Source: UBA9732 sp003456855
GTDB taxonomy: Bacteria; Spirochaetota; Spirochaetia; Sphaerochaetales; Sphaerochaetaceae
NCBI GenBank assembly: GCA_946626785.1
Contig: CAMOUY010000030.1
Span: 1-21,664 of the forward strand
Direction: 5' to 3'
DNA: 21,664 bases
A program made the position numbers and the translations under genes. The notes under the pieces were generated by a model. It did not search any database. It was given only the letters and a program-made list of their open reading frames with translations, and was not told the DNA's origin. Below are positions 7,386-15,128 of the stretch, one piece after another (position 1 is the stretch's first letter; each line of letters starts with the position of its first letter).

Positions 7386-7610
7386 TTAAAATCTGTCTTT
7401 AATTCCATCCAAATCAACCTTGATTGACACCACTTCTTTAGGTTTGCATGTTTCCTTGCTGAGCAGTACACACGTCTCGACGTGGCACGAGACTCCTATT
7501 TAGATACTCATTTCCCTTGTCCGTTCGCATAATTGCGATCAGGAACATATCCACTGGTTTTTATGTTCGTGGGAACATGTCGACAAGCTGGAATCTCACC
7601 TGTGAATCAC
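7386..7610 (-). pseudogene. Decayed rlmD-type 3' ends (copy B, rearranged)
   Basis: Three pieces of an RlmD C-terminus follow one another on the minus strand. One reads SQVRFQLVDMFPRT-stop (about 7610-7560), a second in the same frame reads KPVDMFLIA (about 7557-7530), and a third in another frame reads SCHVETCVLLSKET and ends VSIKVDLDGIKDRF-stop (7489-7386). They match AQPVDMFPQTSHVETVCLL of the intact gene. The junction at 7563-7578 is a perfect inverted repeat ATGTTC-GTGG-GAACAT. This looks like two or more overlapping insertion or deletion scars at an rlmD-like end. Confidence 0.55.
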
Positions 7611-7674
7611 ACCTGCTTCCCTGTCATCTTTTTCTTCTCTGCAGGGCTGGCACTTAAGGTTTGAACAAACGCTG

Positions 7675-8454
7675 TCAAAGCCTCTGTTCATTTTCTCTGA
7701 TTATCTTAGCGGATCGTTTCCTCAGTGCTGCGTACATAAACCACATCGCATGGAAGATCAGGATCATCAGAACCACGTAGATTCCGGCGCGCAGATACTG
7801 GTTTTCCGGGAATAAAGGCATATCTAACCGCAAGAACAGGTAGTCGGACCCTGGGAACGCATCATTCAGGTAAAAAGCGGGAATCAGCATCAACGTGAGC
7901 ACGCCAATACTGATCCAGATATCCCTGTAACGCGGCCTCATCCCGTGCACGATCATCATGTAGGCCGTGCTGAAGATCGGAATCAAATGCTCACCAAAGT
8001 ACTGGTAATAGCGGTAATACGAGGGATCCACATCATTCAGAACTGTCTGGGGAATGATACAGGCAAGCGTCGCGCCGAAAAGAGTCACAAAAAAGTTGAA
8101 ACCGAACAGCGTACGGTTTTTGCTGATGACCATATACATGCAGGAAATGAGTCCGATATCGCAAAGATGAAGCGGCAATTTCGACATCATCTGGTAATCC
8201 CCGCTGGTGTCTCCGACATACAGCAGCCAGACGAAGAAACTGAACTCCATGAGGAACATCGAAAAGGACAGCCATTGACGCAGGGTCTCTTCCCGTTTCC
8301 ACGCACGGAGACCTTCCCTTTTCCTCCAGATGAATACCAGTGCGGCGGCGCACAGAAGAACAGGGATGAAATGCATAAGACTGTAGGCGATGAACGCACC
8401 AGGACTGCCGAAACCGAAGAACCCGTCGGAATAGTAGGTGTAATCCCCGCTCAT
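7675..8454 (-). CDS. YwaF-like (TIGR02206) integral membrane protein
   Basis: 259 residues with about seven hydrophobic helices. The helix-flanking motif SKLPLHLCDIGLISC and the later FFVTLFGATLACIIPQ match the YwaF/TIGR02206 family, as does HLIPIFSTAYMMIVHGMRPRYRD. Function of the family is unknown. The start overlaps the stop of the Pr6Pr-like gene as ATGA, so the two are translationally coupled. Codons such as CGC and GCG are more frequent than in the nucleoside operon nearby, a possible sign of separate origin. Confidence 0.85.
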   Translation of the reverse strand: MSGDYTYYSDGFFGFGSPGAFIAYSLMHFIPVLLCAAALVFIWRKREGLRAWKREETLRQWLSFSMFLMEFSFFVWLLYVGDTSGDYQMMSKLPLHLCDIGLISCMYMVISKNRTLFGFNFFVTLFGATLACIIPQTVLNDVDPSYYRYYQYFGEHLIPIFSTAYMMIVHGMRPRYRDIWISIGVLTLMLIPAFYLNDAFPGSDYLFLRLDMPLFPENQYLRAGIYVVLMILIFHAMWFMYAALRKRSAKIIRENEQRL

Positions 8455-9362
8455 TGTCCTTTTACCTCCTTTTTATAGTAGGCGTCGACATATATCTTGC
8501 AAAGCTCTCCGAGCGGAAGGCCGCTTTGGTACTTCTCTTCCATCATTGCGAGGATCCTGCGCGGAACGATCAGTTCTCCGCCGAGGTCTCTGCTGCGGTT
8601 TCTTGCGGCAAGCGCCTTGATCGCGGAAGCGATGTCAGGACAATCGAAGTCACCAGCCGATTGGTAATAGGATACGGTCTGCTTTTTCCGCTTTTCATGA
8701 ACTCTGTTATGCACAGTGCGCAGCAGCAACGCCACAACGAACGTAATCAGTACCATGCCGAGCACGACCAGCGGCAGAGGCACATACTGCGTAATATCAC
8801 GGATTTGGTAGTGGTCTCTCCAGCCCCCGTTTTCCTCCCCGATCACAAAGACCAGCACAAAATAGAAGGCTGCGTACAGGACAACCGGCGCGATCGCAAG
8901 GAACGTCGCGCGGAAGCTGACCTTGTGATCCGAATTGATGAAAATGAACAGCAGGATCGCAATAATCGGGTTGATTGTATGGAAGAGGATGTTGTTTGAA
9001 TACAGCATCATGCGATAGTAACTGGTCATCGGAGAAAGGATCGTGATCGCAATGAGGAACGTCAGCGCTACACCGGTGGTCGCTGTAAACAGCACGTTAA
9101 CGACCCAGCGCGGCAAATGATAGTTGTTATAGCGCAATCCGTCGACGGCGTATGGAATACACAGCGCCGCGGCGATGCCTGCAAACATATTCGCCAGAAT
9201 TGTGAACATGTGGTAAGATTTCCATCCAACCTCCTGAACGATTGCGTCCGGCGTGCTCAGCAGCTGGTCACACACTGCAAGATAGACTAGGAATGAAAGC
9301 AGCGAACAGGTAACGATCGCCGCCTTGCAGCGCATCCTGTTCGTTTTGATCGCATTTGACAT
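8451..9362 (-). CDS. Pr6Pr-like six-helix membrane protein
   Basis: 303 residues from the ATG at 9362, preceded by AAAGGAGGT; the frame is open to an earlier ATG at 9410 with no comparable site. Six to seven hydrophobic helices are visible. The motifs YHMFTILANMFAGIAA, NNILFHTINPIIAILLF and LPLVVLGMVL agree with the Pr6Pr family of small membrane proteins found beside YwaF-like genes. A soluble C-terminal tail of about 90 residues follows (from RTVHNRVHEKRK), including RNRSRDLGGELIVPRRILAMM, which is longer than usual for the family. Function unknown. It pairs with the YwaF-like gene. Confidence 0.75.
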   Translation of the reverse strand: MSNAIKTNRMRCKAAIVTCSLLSFLVYLAVCDQLLSTPDAIVQEVGWKSYHMFTILANMFAGIAAALCIPYAVDGLRYNNYHLPRWVVNVLFTATTGVALTFLIAITILSPMTSYYRMMLYSNNILFHTINPIIAILLFIFINSDHKVSFRATFLAIAPVVLYAAFYFVLVFVIGEENGGWRDHYQIRDITQYVPLPLVVLGMVLITFVVALLLRTVHNRVHEKRKKQTVSYYQSAGDFDCPDIASAIKALAARNRSRDLGGELIVPRRILAMMEEKYQSGLPLGELCKIYVDAYYKKEVKGQ

Positions 9363-9369
9363 ATCTCTT

Positions 9370-9435
9370 TTACCTCCTTTGTCCGGAAAATCGTCCGCTC
9401 TTTGAAACAAGACTGAGCAGGCGATTGTATTTCAT
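9370..9435 (-). CDS. Possible 21-residue leader ORF
   Basis: Reads MKYNRLLSLVSKSGRFSGQRR and stops at the Shine-Dalgarno of the Pr6Pr-like gene. GGGGAG lies 5 nt before the ATG. Its stop 7 nt ahead of the main start could couple translation. No homology is recognised; length alone is weak evidence. Confidence 0.3.
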   Translation of the reverse strand: MKYNRLLSLVSKSGRFSGQRR

Positions 9436-9436
9436 G

Positions 9437-9541
9437 TCACTCCCCATAGCATTTAATGGAAAGATGATTACTCCACAAATCCCGATTTATGTGCGAATGC
9501 TCCAAAGATAAAAGTCGATCTTTTTTACATCGCTCATTCAT
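9437..9541 (-). CDS. Possible 34-residue small ORF
   Basis: Starts MNERCKKDRLLSLEHSHINR and ends LSIKCYGE. The AGGAGG 6 nt upstream of the ATG is the best Shine-Dalgarno in this intergenic stretch, and a promoter with a palindrome lies 38 nt further upstream. The next small ORF begins 1 nt after its stop. It may be a regulatory leader peptide or the remains of a gene; no family is recognised. Confidence 0.4.
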   Translation of the reverse strand: MNERCKKDRLLSLEHSHINRDLWSNHLSIKCYGE

Positions 9542-9578
9542 GTATAGTCCTCCTATTGAATACACAACACGGCAATTA

Positions 9579-9607
9579 TATATATTCCTTTGGAGGAACA
9601 TTTTCAA
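9579..9607 (-). promoter_or_regulatory. Promoter with palindromic operator for the Pr6Pr/YwaF cassette
   Basis: Minus strand TTGAAA (9607-9602), 17-bp spacer, TATATA (9584-9579). The spacer is almost filled by an inverted repeat at 9582-9601, ATATTCCT-TTGG-AGGAACAT (7 of 8 pairs), placed where a repressor would block RNA polymerase. Confidence 0.5.
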
Positions 9608-9649
9608 TGATTAGACCAGGAGCATACCCCATAATATACGCGGCTTAAC

Positions 9650-9739
9650 AGTAAAAACATATTCTCAACCTACCAAAATAGTAAAATCGTTTTCTCGTTT
9701 CTGCAAAAAAGTAAAATCATAGCCACAACCCTGCCTCTG
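9650..9739. repeat. Three direct repeats of 30-bp period
   Basis: AGTAAAAACATATTCTCAAC (9650), AGTAAAATCGTTTTCTCGTT (9680) and AGTAAAATCATAGCCACAAC (9710) are spaced exactly 30 bp. Iterated transposase-binding sites at the ends of IS21-family or Tn7-like elements look like this, but no transposase is present, so this is a remnant or an unrelated iteron. The rest of 9611-9850 holds no gene I can support. Confidence 0.6.
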
Positions 9740-9850
9740 CCGGAAGTCTGGATATGTTCCCATGGAGAATAAAAGAAGGGCTCCCATCATGCGGAGCACA
9801 ACGACTCCGGCGACGGAAACCCCTTGATTTCAGGCTTTTCTTGGCCCTTT

Positions 9851-11005
9851 TCACCCGTTATGTGTTAGTAGACAGACGGTCTCGACGTGGCTCGTCTGCG
9901 GGAACATGTCAACAGGCTGTGCACCGATCATCTTGTAGGGTCCCATCTTGGTCAGGTAGCGCAGATCACGTGCCAGGGTCTCAGGATTGCAGGATATGTA
10001 GACCACGGTCTTTGGTGAAAGCTTGATGACTGAGGCCAGAAAGCGCTCGTCGCTGCCGCTTCTTGGAGGGTCAAGGAACAGGACATCGACGCTCTGCCCC
10101 TCCTTTGCCATCCTCTTGAGCTCCACACTGGCATCACCGCAGATGAAGGATGCATTCGCTATCCCGTTGAGCTCTGCATTGGCCTTAGCATCCTCAACTG
10201 CGTCTGGATTGAGCTCTATTCCAAGCACAGAACCCTTGCTCCAGGATGCAGCGATAAGTCCGATGGTCCCAGTGCCGCAGTATGCATCAATAATTGACTC
10301 ATTACCCTTGAACCGGGCCATTCTCATTGCAATTGTATAGAGTTTTTCGGCCTGAACAGGATTGACTTGGTAGAAACTCTTGGCTGAAATGCGGAATTTC
10401 AGGCCGCAAAGCTCGTCCTCTATGTATCCCTGACCGTAGATCACCTTGCAAGGAGCATCTGAAAGGACCATAGAGGTCTGTTCGTCGTTCACATTGAGCA
10501 GAACGGTCTTTACAGAGGGGTGTTTCTTCACAAGTTCACGGACAAAGGCGTCCTTTGGTTTGAAAGTATGGCTTCCAATGACCAGCACAACCAGGGTCTC
10601 GTTGGTGAAGATGGCGCGGCGGATCAGCACATGGCGGATGACACCTGTGTGCATGTCCTCGTCGTAGGCCGGGATGCTGAAGCTCCTTATAAGATCGCGC
10701 ACTGTGGCCAGTACGGCATCGGCCTCCTGGTCCTCTATCATGCAATCACGCACAGGGATCAGCTTGTGGGTGCCCTCCCTGTAGATTCCGCTCACAAGCT
10801 CACCACGGTTGGAGTAGCCGAACACGGACTGGACCTTGTTGCGGTAGAAGAAAGGGTTCTCCATGCCGAGAATGGGTGCAACGGGACCGAACGGCCTTAG
10901 GAGACCGTCCACATACTCCTGCTTCAGAGCAAGCTGCTTGGAGTATTTGACTCCGTTGTAGCGGCACCCTCCGCAGGCACCGGCCTTTGGGCACATCCTA
11001 GCCAT
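9851..11005 (-). CDS. rlmD: 23S rRNA (uracil-5-)-methyltransferase, RlmD/RumA family
   Basis: 384 residues. Methylates carbon 5 of a uracil in 23S rRNA (U1939 and/or U747 in relatives) using S-adenosylmethionine. Four iron-sulphur cysteines are in place: C5, C11, C14 (CPKAGACGGC) and C88 (VRDC). The SAM-binding loop is DAYCGTGTIGL (240-250), the substrate motif LDPPRSG (311-317), the catalytic nucleophile C339 (SCNPETLARD) and the general base E375 (SHVET). It lacks the N-terminal TRAM domain of E. coli RlmD, as several short bacterial members do, so exact target is uncertain (RlmD or RlmCD). GAGGG precedes the start. It follows psuG by 43 nt and may be the last gene of that operon. Its 3' end is the apparent template of the decayed tails downstream. 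Confidence 0.93.
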   Translation of the reverse strand: MARMCPKAGACGGCRYNGVKYSKQLALKQEYVDGLLRPFGPVAPILGMENPFFYRNKVQSVFGYSNRGELVSGIYREGTHKLIPVRDCMIEDQEADAVLATVRDLIRSFSIPAYDEDMHTGVIRHVLIRRAIFTNETLVVLVIGSHTFKPKDAFVRELVKKHPSVKTVLLNVNDEQTSMVLSDAPCKVIYGQGYIEDELCGLKFRISAKSFYQVNPVQAEKLYTIAMRMARFKGNESIIDAYCGTGTIGLIAASWSKGSVLGIELNPDAVEDAKANAELNGIANASFICGDASVELKRMAKEGQSVDVLFLDPPRSGSDERFLASVIKLSPKTVVYISCNPETLARDLRYLTKMGPYKMIGAQPVDMFPQTSHVETVCLLTHNG

Positions 11006-11048
11006 CTCAGAACCCTCTCATAAAGTGCGAACTCACGGGTAACGTGCG

Positions 11049-11957
11049 CTATTTGAGGTTTTTCGCAATTTTTGCAGCAAGGGCTGCGTTGTTCAGAACC
11101 AGCTTGATGTTGGACTCAAGGCTGTCACCACCGGTGAGCTTCTGGACCTTGTCAAGGAGGTATGGTGTGGTCTCCTTTCCATGGATTCCAAGCTTGTTCA
11201 TCTCTGCTATCGCCTCGTCTATTGCGGCGTTGATCCTGACCGGGTCCATGCTGTACTGCTCAGGGATAGGATTGGCGACGATGAAACCACCCTCGATCCC
11301 CAGCTCCCTCTTTGTGTTCCAGATCGAGGCCAGCTCCTCCGGGCTGTCAGCTCTGAACGGGGCCATGATTCCGCTGTGTCTTGTGTAGAAGGCAGGAAGC
11401 TCATCTGTCTGGTAGCAGTAGACAGGGATTCCCTTAGTCTCCAGGTACTCCATGGTCAGATTCAGATCCAAGATAGCCTTTGCGCCTGCACAGATCACCA
11501 TGACAGGGGTCTTCACGAACTCGTCCAGGTCAGCCGAGATGTCCATTGTGGTCTCTGCTCCCCTGTGGACTCCTCCGATTCCGCCTGTTGCGAAGATCTG
11601 GATTCCAGCCATGCTGGCGATGATCATTGTGGCTGCGACTGTGGTTGCACCATCCTCACCCTTTGCAACGATCATAGGGATGTCCCTGCGGCTTGTCTTG
11701 TTGATGGCCATTCCCTTCTTTCCGAAGTACTCAAGCTCTTCTGGAGTGAGACCGACCTTCAGCCTTCCCTTGATGATTGCAATGGTGGCTGGCACTGCAC
11801 CGTTCTCGCGAATCACGTTCTCCACAGCCATTGCTGTCTGAACGTTCTTCGGGTACGGCATTCCGTGGCTGATGATTGTGCTCTCAAGGGCTACAACCGG
11901 TTTTCCTGTCTCAAGGGCCTCTTTGACCTCTGGTGTCATGTCAATGTATCTGTTCAT
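11049..11957 (-). CDS. psuG: Pseudouridine-5'-phosphate glycosidase
   Basis: 302 residues from the ATG at 11957, chosen for GGAGG 7 nt upstream; a longer frame to 11990 overlaps psuK more. The enzyme splits pseudouridine 5'-phosphate into uracil and ribose 5-phosphate. Conserved residues are E25 (VALESTIISHGMPYP), K87 (GMAINKTSRRD) and the Schiff-base lysine K160 (VICAGAKAILDL). The metal-site region GGIGGVHRGAETTMDISADL is intact. It overlaps the end of psuK by 17 nt, so the two steps of pseudouridine breakdown are made together. Confidence 0.96.
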   Translation of the reverse strand: MNRYIDMTPEVKEALETGKPVVALESTIISHGMPYPKNVQTAMAVENVIRENGAVPATIAIIKGRLKVGLTPEELEYFGKKGMAINKTSRRDIPMIVAKGEDGATTVAATMIIASMAGIQIFATGGIGGVHRGAETTMDISADLDEFVKTPVMVICAGAKAILDLNLTMEYLETKGIPVYCYQTDELPAFYTRHSGIMAPFRADSPEELASIWNTKRELGIEGGFIVANPIPEQYSMDPVRINAAIDEAIAEMNKLGIHGKETTPYLLDKVQKLTGGDSLESNIKLVLNNAALAAKIAKNLK

Positions 11958-12888
11958 AGCGTTCCTCCGCCTTTCTCTTAACGTTCTCATAGCTGAGATT
12001 CGGGCTGACAGCCTCCATGCTCTCAGCGTTTATTCCAGATGCCGCCTGACCGTAGTTCAAGGCATCCTCCATCGGAAGCCCCTCGGACATGGCTCTGAGG
12101 AAGGCCGCAATCAGCACATCCCCGCATCCGTTTGTGGAGACCACGTCCAGCCCCTCAGGGACCTTTGCCTCGTAGCCTCTGGTTCCGGTGCCTGAGACCT
12201 CATAGCAGAAGGCCCCATCACCGCCAAGAGATATTATCGCCCTTCTAAGGCCTTTGGCAACCAGTGCCTGCATGACCTCATCAAGGCCATCGGCATCCTG
12301 CTCGACCCCCTGAGCCTCTGCAAGAGTGCAGGCCTCAAGGAAGTTTGCCTTAAGAAGGTACAGATTCTCCAGTGAGTTCTGAAGCTTTGGAGCCTTCAGT
12401 GTGGACACACAGTCTGAGACGAGCTTCACATCAAGCTTGGAGATGTAATCGATTGTCTCCTGAGGCAGATTTGCATCGAATACAACATAATCTGCGGCAT
12501 TTATCTCATCCAGATGCCCTGCCACAAGATCAGGGTTCAGATGGCTGTTTATTGCCATGTCGTTCACTGCACAGACAAGAGAGCCGTCTGCATCCATGAT
12601 GCAGCAGTAGACCCCGGTGTGGTCATCGGCACCGCTGAATGGCTTACAACACAGCCTGATACCCTGTCTTTCAAGATCAGAGGCGATGAAGCGACCATAG
12701 TCATCATCCGCCAAGGCGGTCAGCAGTGTGACCTCAAAGCCCATCGCATTGAGTGCGGAGGCGATGTTGCGCCCCACTCCACCCGGATCCTTCTCAACTG
12801 TTCCGATGTTCGAATCCGCAGCAACCACCATCTTGCTGCTTCTAGCTATTATGTCGATGTTCGAAGCACCGATCACGAATGCCTTCAT
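11941..12888 (-). CDS. psuK: PfkB-family kinase, probable pseudouridine kinase
   Basis: 315 residues of the ribokinase/PfkB fold. N-terminal signature VIGASNIDII, substrate-binding PGGVGRNIASAL (36-47), and the C-terminal anion-hole motif NGCGDVLIAAF (253-263) with the catalytic base D257. The usual GAGD is GCGD here, a mild substitution. Position directly before psuG assigns it as the kinase that makes pseudouridine 5'-phosphate from pseudouridine; by sequence alone another nucleoside kinase is possible. Its ATG overlaps the deoD stop as ATGA and is preceded by TTGGAGG. Confidence 0.88.
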   Translation of the reverse strand: MKAFVIGASNIDIIARSSKMVVAADSNIGTVEKDPGGVGRNIASALNAMGFEVTLLTALADDDYGRFIASDLERQGIRLCCKPFSGADDHTGVYCCIMDADGSLVCAVNDMAINSHLNPDLVAGHLDEINAADYVVFDANLPQETIDYISKLDVKLVSDCVSTLKAPKLQNSLENLYLLKANFLEACTLAEAQGVEQDADGLDEVMQALVAKGLRRAIISLGGDGAFCYEVSGTGTRGYEAKVPEGLDVVSTNGCGDVLIAAFLRAMSEGLPMEDALNYGQAASGINAESMEAVSPNLSYENVKRKAEERYEQIH

Positions 12889-13592
12889 ATCGCCTCCAAA
12901 GCCACTTCCATCATCTGTGTGAACGACTTCTCGCGCTCCTCAGTGGTGCAGTACCTCTTCTCGTAGATCATGTCACTAACTGTGAGTATTCCCAGGGTCT
13001 GGACCCCGAAGCGAGCTCCTAGGGTGAAGAGCTCAGAGCACTCCATCTCAACGCACGGGACTCCATACTTCAGAAGAAGCTGGTTCTTCACATCAGCATC
13101 ATCGTCGTAGAACTGGTCAGAAGAGAACGTCGTGCACACCTTTGTCGGGTAGCCGAGCCTCTTTGCGGCCTCGACAGCATCTGCCATCAGATGAAAATCA
13201 GCTACTGGCGGGAACAGAAGTCCATGCACGCCGAACCTTGAGTGGTTCATCCCGCTGTCTGTGGCTGCAGCCTGCACAATGACCATGTCCTTGAGCTGAA
13301 GCGACGGGTCTATTGATCCGCATGTCCCTGTTCTGATCAGGCGCTTTGCACCGTAGAACTGGATAAGCTCGTTGACATAGATCCCGTGGGACGGTGTTCC
13401 CATTCCGGTTCCCTGCACACTGACACGCTTGCCCTTGTAGGTTCCGGTGTAGCCGTACATGTTGCGTACAGCTGTGTAGCAATGGGCATCCTCAAGGAAG
13501 TTCTCGGCAATGAATTTGGCCCTGAGAGGGTCTCCCGGAAGCAGAACGCGCTCAGCGATCTCTCCGACCTTGGCCGCAATGTGTGTACTCAT
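12885..13592 (-). CDS. deoD: Purine nucleoside phosphorylase, DeoD type
   Basis: 235 residues, the usual size of hexameric bacterial PNP. It releases purine bases from (deoxy)ribonucleosides with phosphate. Visible family motifs: LLPGDPLRAKFIAENFL, the phosphate loop GTGMGTPSHGIYVNEL, RTGTCGS, the ribose-site VEMECSELF, and the base-site Asp in LTVSD. SDQFYDDD agrees with bacterial DeoD. GAGGT precedes the start, 10 nt after the aldehyde dehydrogenase stop. It produces (deoxy)ribose 1-phosphate, which complements ribose 5-phosphate from PsuG. Confidence 0.96.
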   Translation of the reverse strand: MSTHIAAKVGEIAERVLLPGDPLRAKFIAENFLEDAHCYTAVRNMYGYTGTYKGKRVSVQGTGMGTPSHGIYVNELIQFYGAKRLIRTGTCGSIDPSLQLKDMVIVQAAATDSGMNHSRFGVHGLLFPPVADFHLMADAVEAAKRLGYPTKVCTTFSSDQFYDDDADVKNQLLLKYGVPCVEMECSELFTLGARFGVQTLGILTVSDMIYEKRYCTTEEREKSFTQMMEVALEAI

Positions 13593-13602
13593 TCAGCAAC
13601 CT

Positions 13603-14988
13603 CTACTTCATGAATTTCTTGATCATGTTCAGCTTGCTCTTCGTGTACGGATGGTACCTCATTGGAAGATCAAGCAGATTGGATTTACTAATTATACTCT
13701 TATAATGGGTGAAAGTGTCAAAGCTCCTCTTGCCGTGGTAGCTTCCCATTCCACTCTCTCCGACCCCTCCGAAGCCCATGTGGGAGCTTGCAAGGTGGAT
13801 TATGGTGTCGTTGATGCAGCCACCTCCGTATGGGACGCTCCTGAGTATGCGCTTCTGGACAGCCTTGTCATTCGAGAACAGGTACAGAGCCAACGGTCTT
13901 GGCCTTTCCCTGATCCTGTCTATCGCCCAGTCCAGGGAATCGAACTCGATCACAGGCAGAACAGGCCCGAAAATCTCCTGTTTCATGATCGGACTGTCAA
14001 AAGTGACGTTATCAAGCACCGTTGGAGCTATAAAACGGCTTACTGAATCACAATCACCACCGAAAACAACCTTATCCCCAACTTTCAGACCATCGTTTAT
14101 CAGACCAGAAACACGTTCAAAATGCTTTTGGTTGACGATCACAGGGCTGTCAGAGAAGTCTCCGTTGGGGAAGAAATCCTGCACACACTGTGCGACAAGA
14201 GGTAGAAACTTATCTTTAAGTCCTTTCTCTATCAAAAGATAATCAGGAGCAACGCAGGTCTGGCCTGCATTCAGGTACTTGCCGAAGGCCAGTCTTCTGG
14301 CTGCAAGCTTCAGATCGGCAGTGTGGTCCACTATGACAGGGCTCTTTCCACCAAGCTCCAGGCTGACCGGGGTCAGGTGCTCGGAGGCCTTCTTCATGAC
14401 CAGTTTTCCCACGTTCACGCTGCCAGTGAAGAAGATATAGTCGAACTTCTCCTCAAGAAGAGCTTGGTTCTCCTCTCTTCCGCCCTCTATGACCGCCACA
14501 AAGGCCTCATCGAAGATGCTGCGCACAATGTGTGCAATACAGGCGCTTGTGGCTGGTGAGTAAGCAGAGGGCTTTACAACCGCTGTGTTGCCTGCTGCGA
14601 TGGCCCCGATCAGAGGTTCTATGCAGAGCTGGAACGGATAGTTCCAAGGGCTCATTATCAGAGTCACCCCGTAAGGCTCCGGAACAACAAAACTACTTGC
14701 CAGGAACTGCGCAAGAGGGGTTTTCACTCTCTTCGGCCTAGCCCATCTGCTTACGTGGGCAAGCTCGAACCTGAGCTCATCAAGCACCATTCCGGTCTCC
14801 GTCATGTAGGTCTCGAAACCGCTCTTTCTCAGGTCCGCATAAAGTGCGTCGTCTATTTCCTTGATATTATCCTTGATGACCTTCTGCAGCTTTTTGAGCG
14901 CATCGATGCGGAACTGGACGTCCAGCGTCTTTCCAGAAAGGTAGAATTTCCTCTGTCTGGAGACTATTTCACTGATCCTGCCTGCCAT
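13603..14988 (-). CDS. Aldehyde dehydrogenase, class 3-like
   Basis: 461 residues from the ATG at 14988, chosen for AAGGAGG 5 nt upstream; the frame is open to 15027. NAD(P)-dependent oxidation of an aldehyde to an acid. Catalytic residues: N116 (MSPWNYPFQL), E211 (SLELGGKSPVIVD), C245 (NAGQTCVAPDY). The cofactor motif FFTGSVNVGK is clear. Length and the SSHMGFGGVGESGMGSYHGK segment match the fatty-aldehyde (ALDH3/AlkH) group. It heads the nucleoside operon; it could oxidise an aldehyde arising from deoxyribose phosphate breakdown, but that is a guess. Confidence 0.95.
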   Translation of the reverse strand: MAGRISEIVSRQRKFYLSGKTLDVQFRIDALKKLQKVIKDNIKEIDDALYADLRKSGFETYMTETGMVLDELRFELAHVSRWARPKRVKTPLAQFLASSFVVPEPYGVTLIMSPWNYPFQLCIEPLIGAIAAGNTAVVKPSAYSPATSACIAHIVRSIFDEAFVAVIEGGREENQALLEEKFDYIFFTGSVNVGKLVMKKASEHLTPVSLELGGKSPVIVDHTADLKLAARRLAFGKYLNAGQTCVAPDYLLIEKGLKDKFLPLVAQCVQDFFPNGDFSDSPVIVNQKHFERVSGLINDGLKVGDKVVFGGDCDSVSRFIAPTVLDNVTFDSPIMKQEIFGPVLPVIEFDSLDWAIDRIRERPRPLALYLFSNDKAVQKRILRSVPYGGGCINDTIIHLASSHMGFGGVGESGMGSYHGKRSFDTFTHYKSIISKSNLLDLPMRYHPYTKSKLNMIKKFMK

Positions 14989-15093
14989 GGAGACCTCCTT
15001 AACAAGTCTGTTGAAAGTATAAGCCATCGACGTCCGACTTTACTATAAATTTGAAGAATTATGTAGAATCAGCTATCTTTGTTGTGTTTTGGG

Positions 15094-15116
15094 CCGATTG
15101 ATACAATCATGTGGCC
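15094..15116 (+). promoter_or_regulatory. Possible promoter of the Cthe_2159-like gene
   Basis: A TACAAT (5/6 match to -10) lies near 15102-15107, with TTGTTG 17 bp upstream as a poor -35. It is about 20 nt before the Shine-Dalgarno. The divergent aldehyde dehydrogenase promoter must share this short gap. Weak evidence on matches alone; coordinates are approximate. Confidence 0.3.
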
Positions 15117-15128
15117 AAGGAGAGCTCA

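Noticed and set aside
9740..9770. Plus-strand LDMFP motif resembling another rlmD tail
   Set aside because: It is on the opposite strand, five residues long, and has no HVET follow-up, so chance similarity is likely.
11181..11981. Plus-strand ORF of 266 codons, Cys/Asp-rich
   Set aside because: Mirror image of psuG in the opposite strand; composition is typical of a shadow frame.
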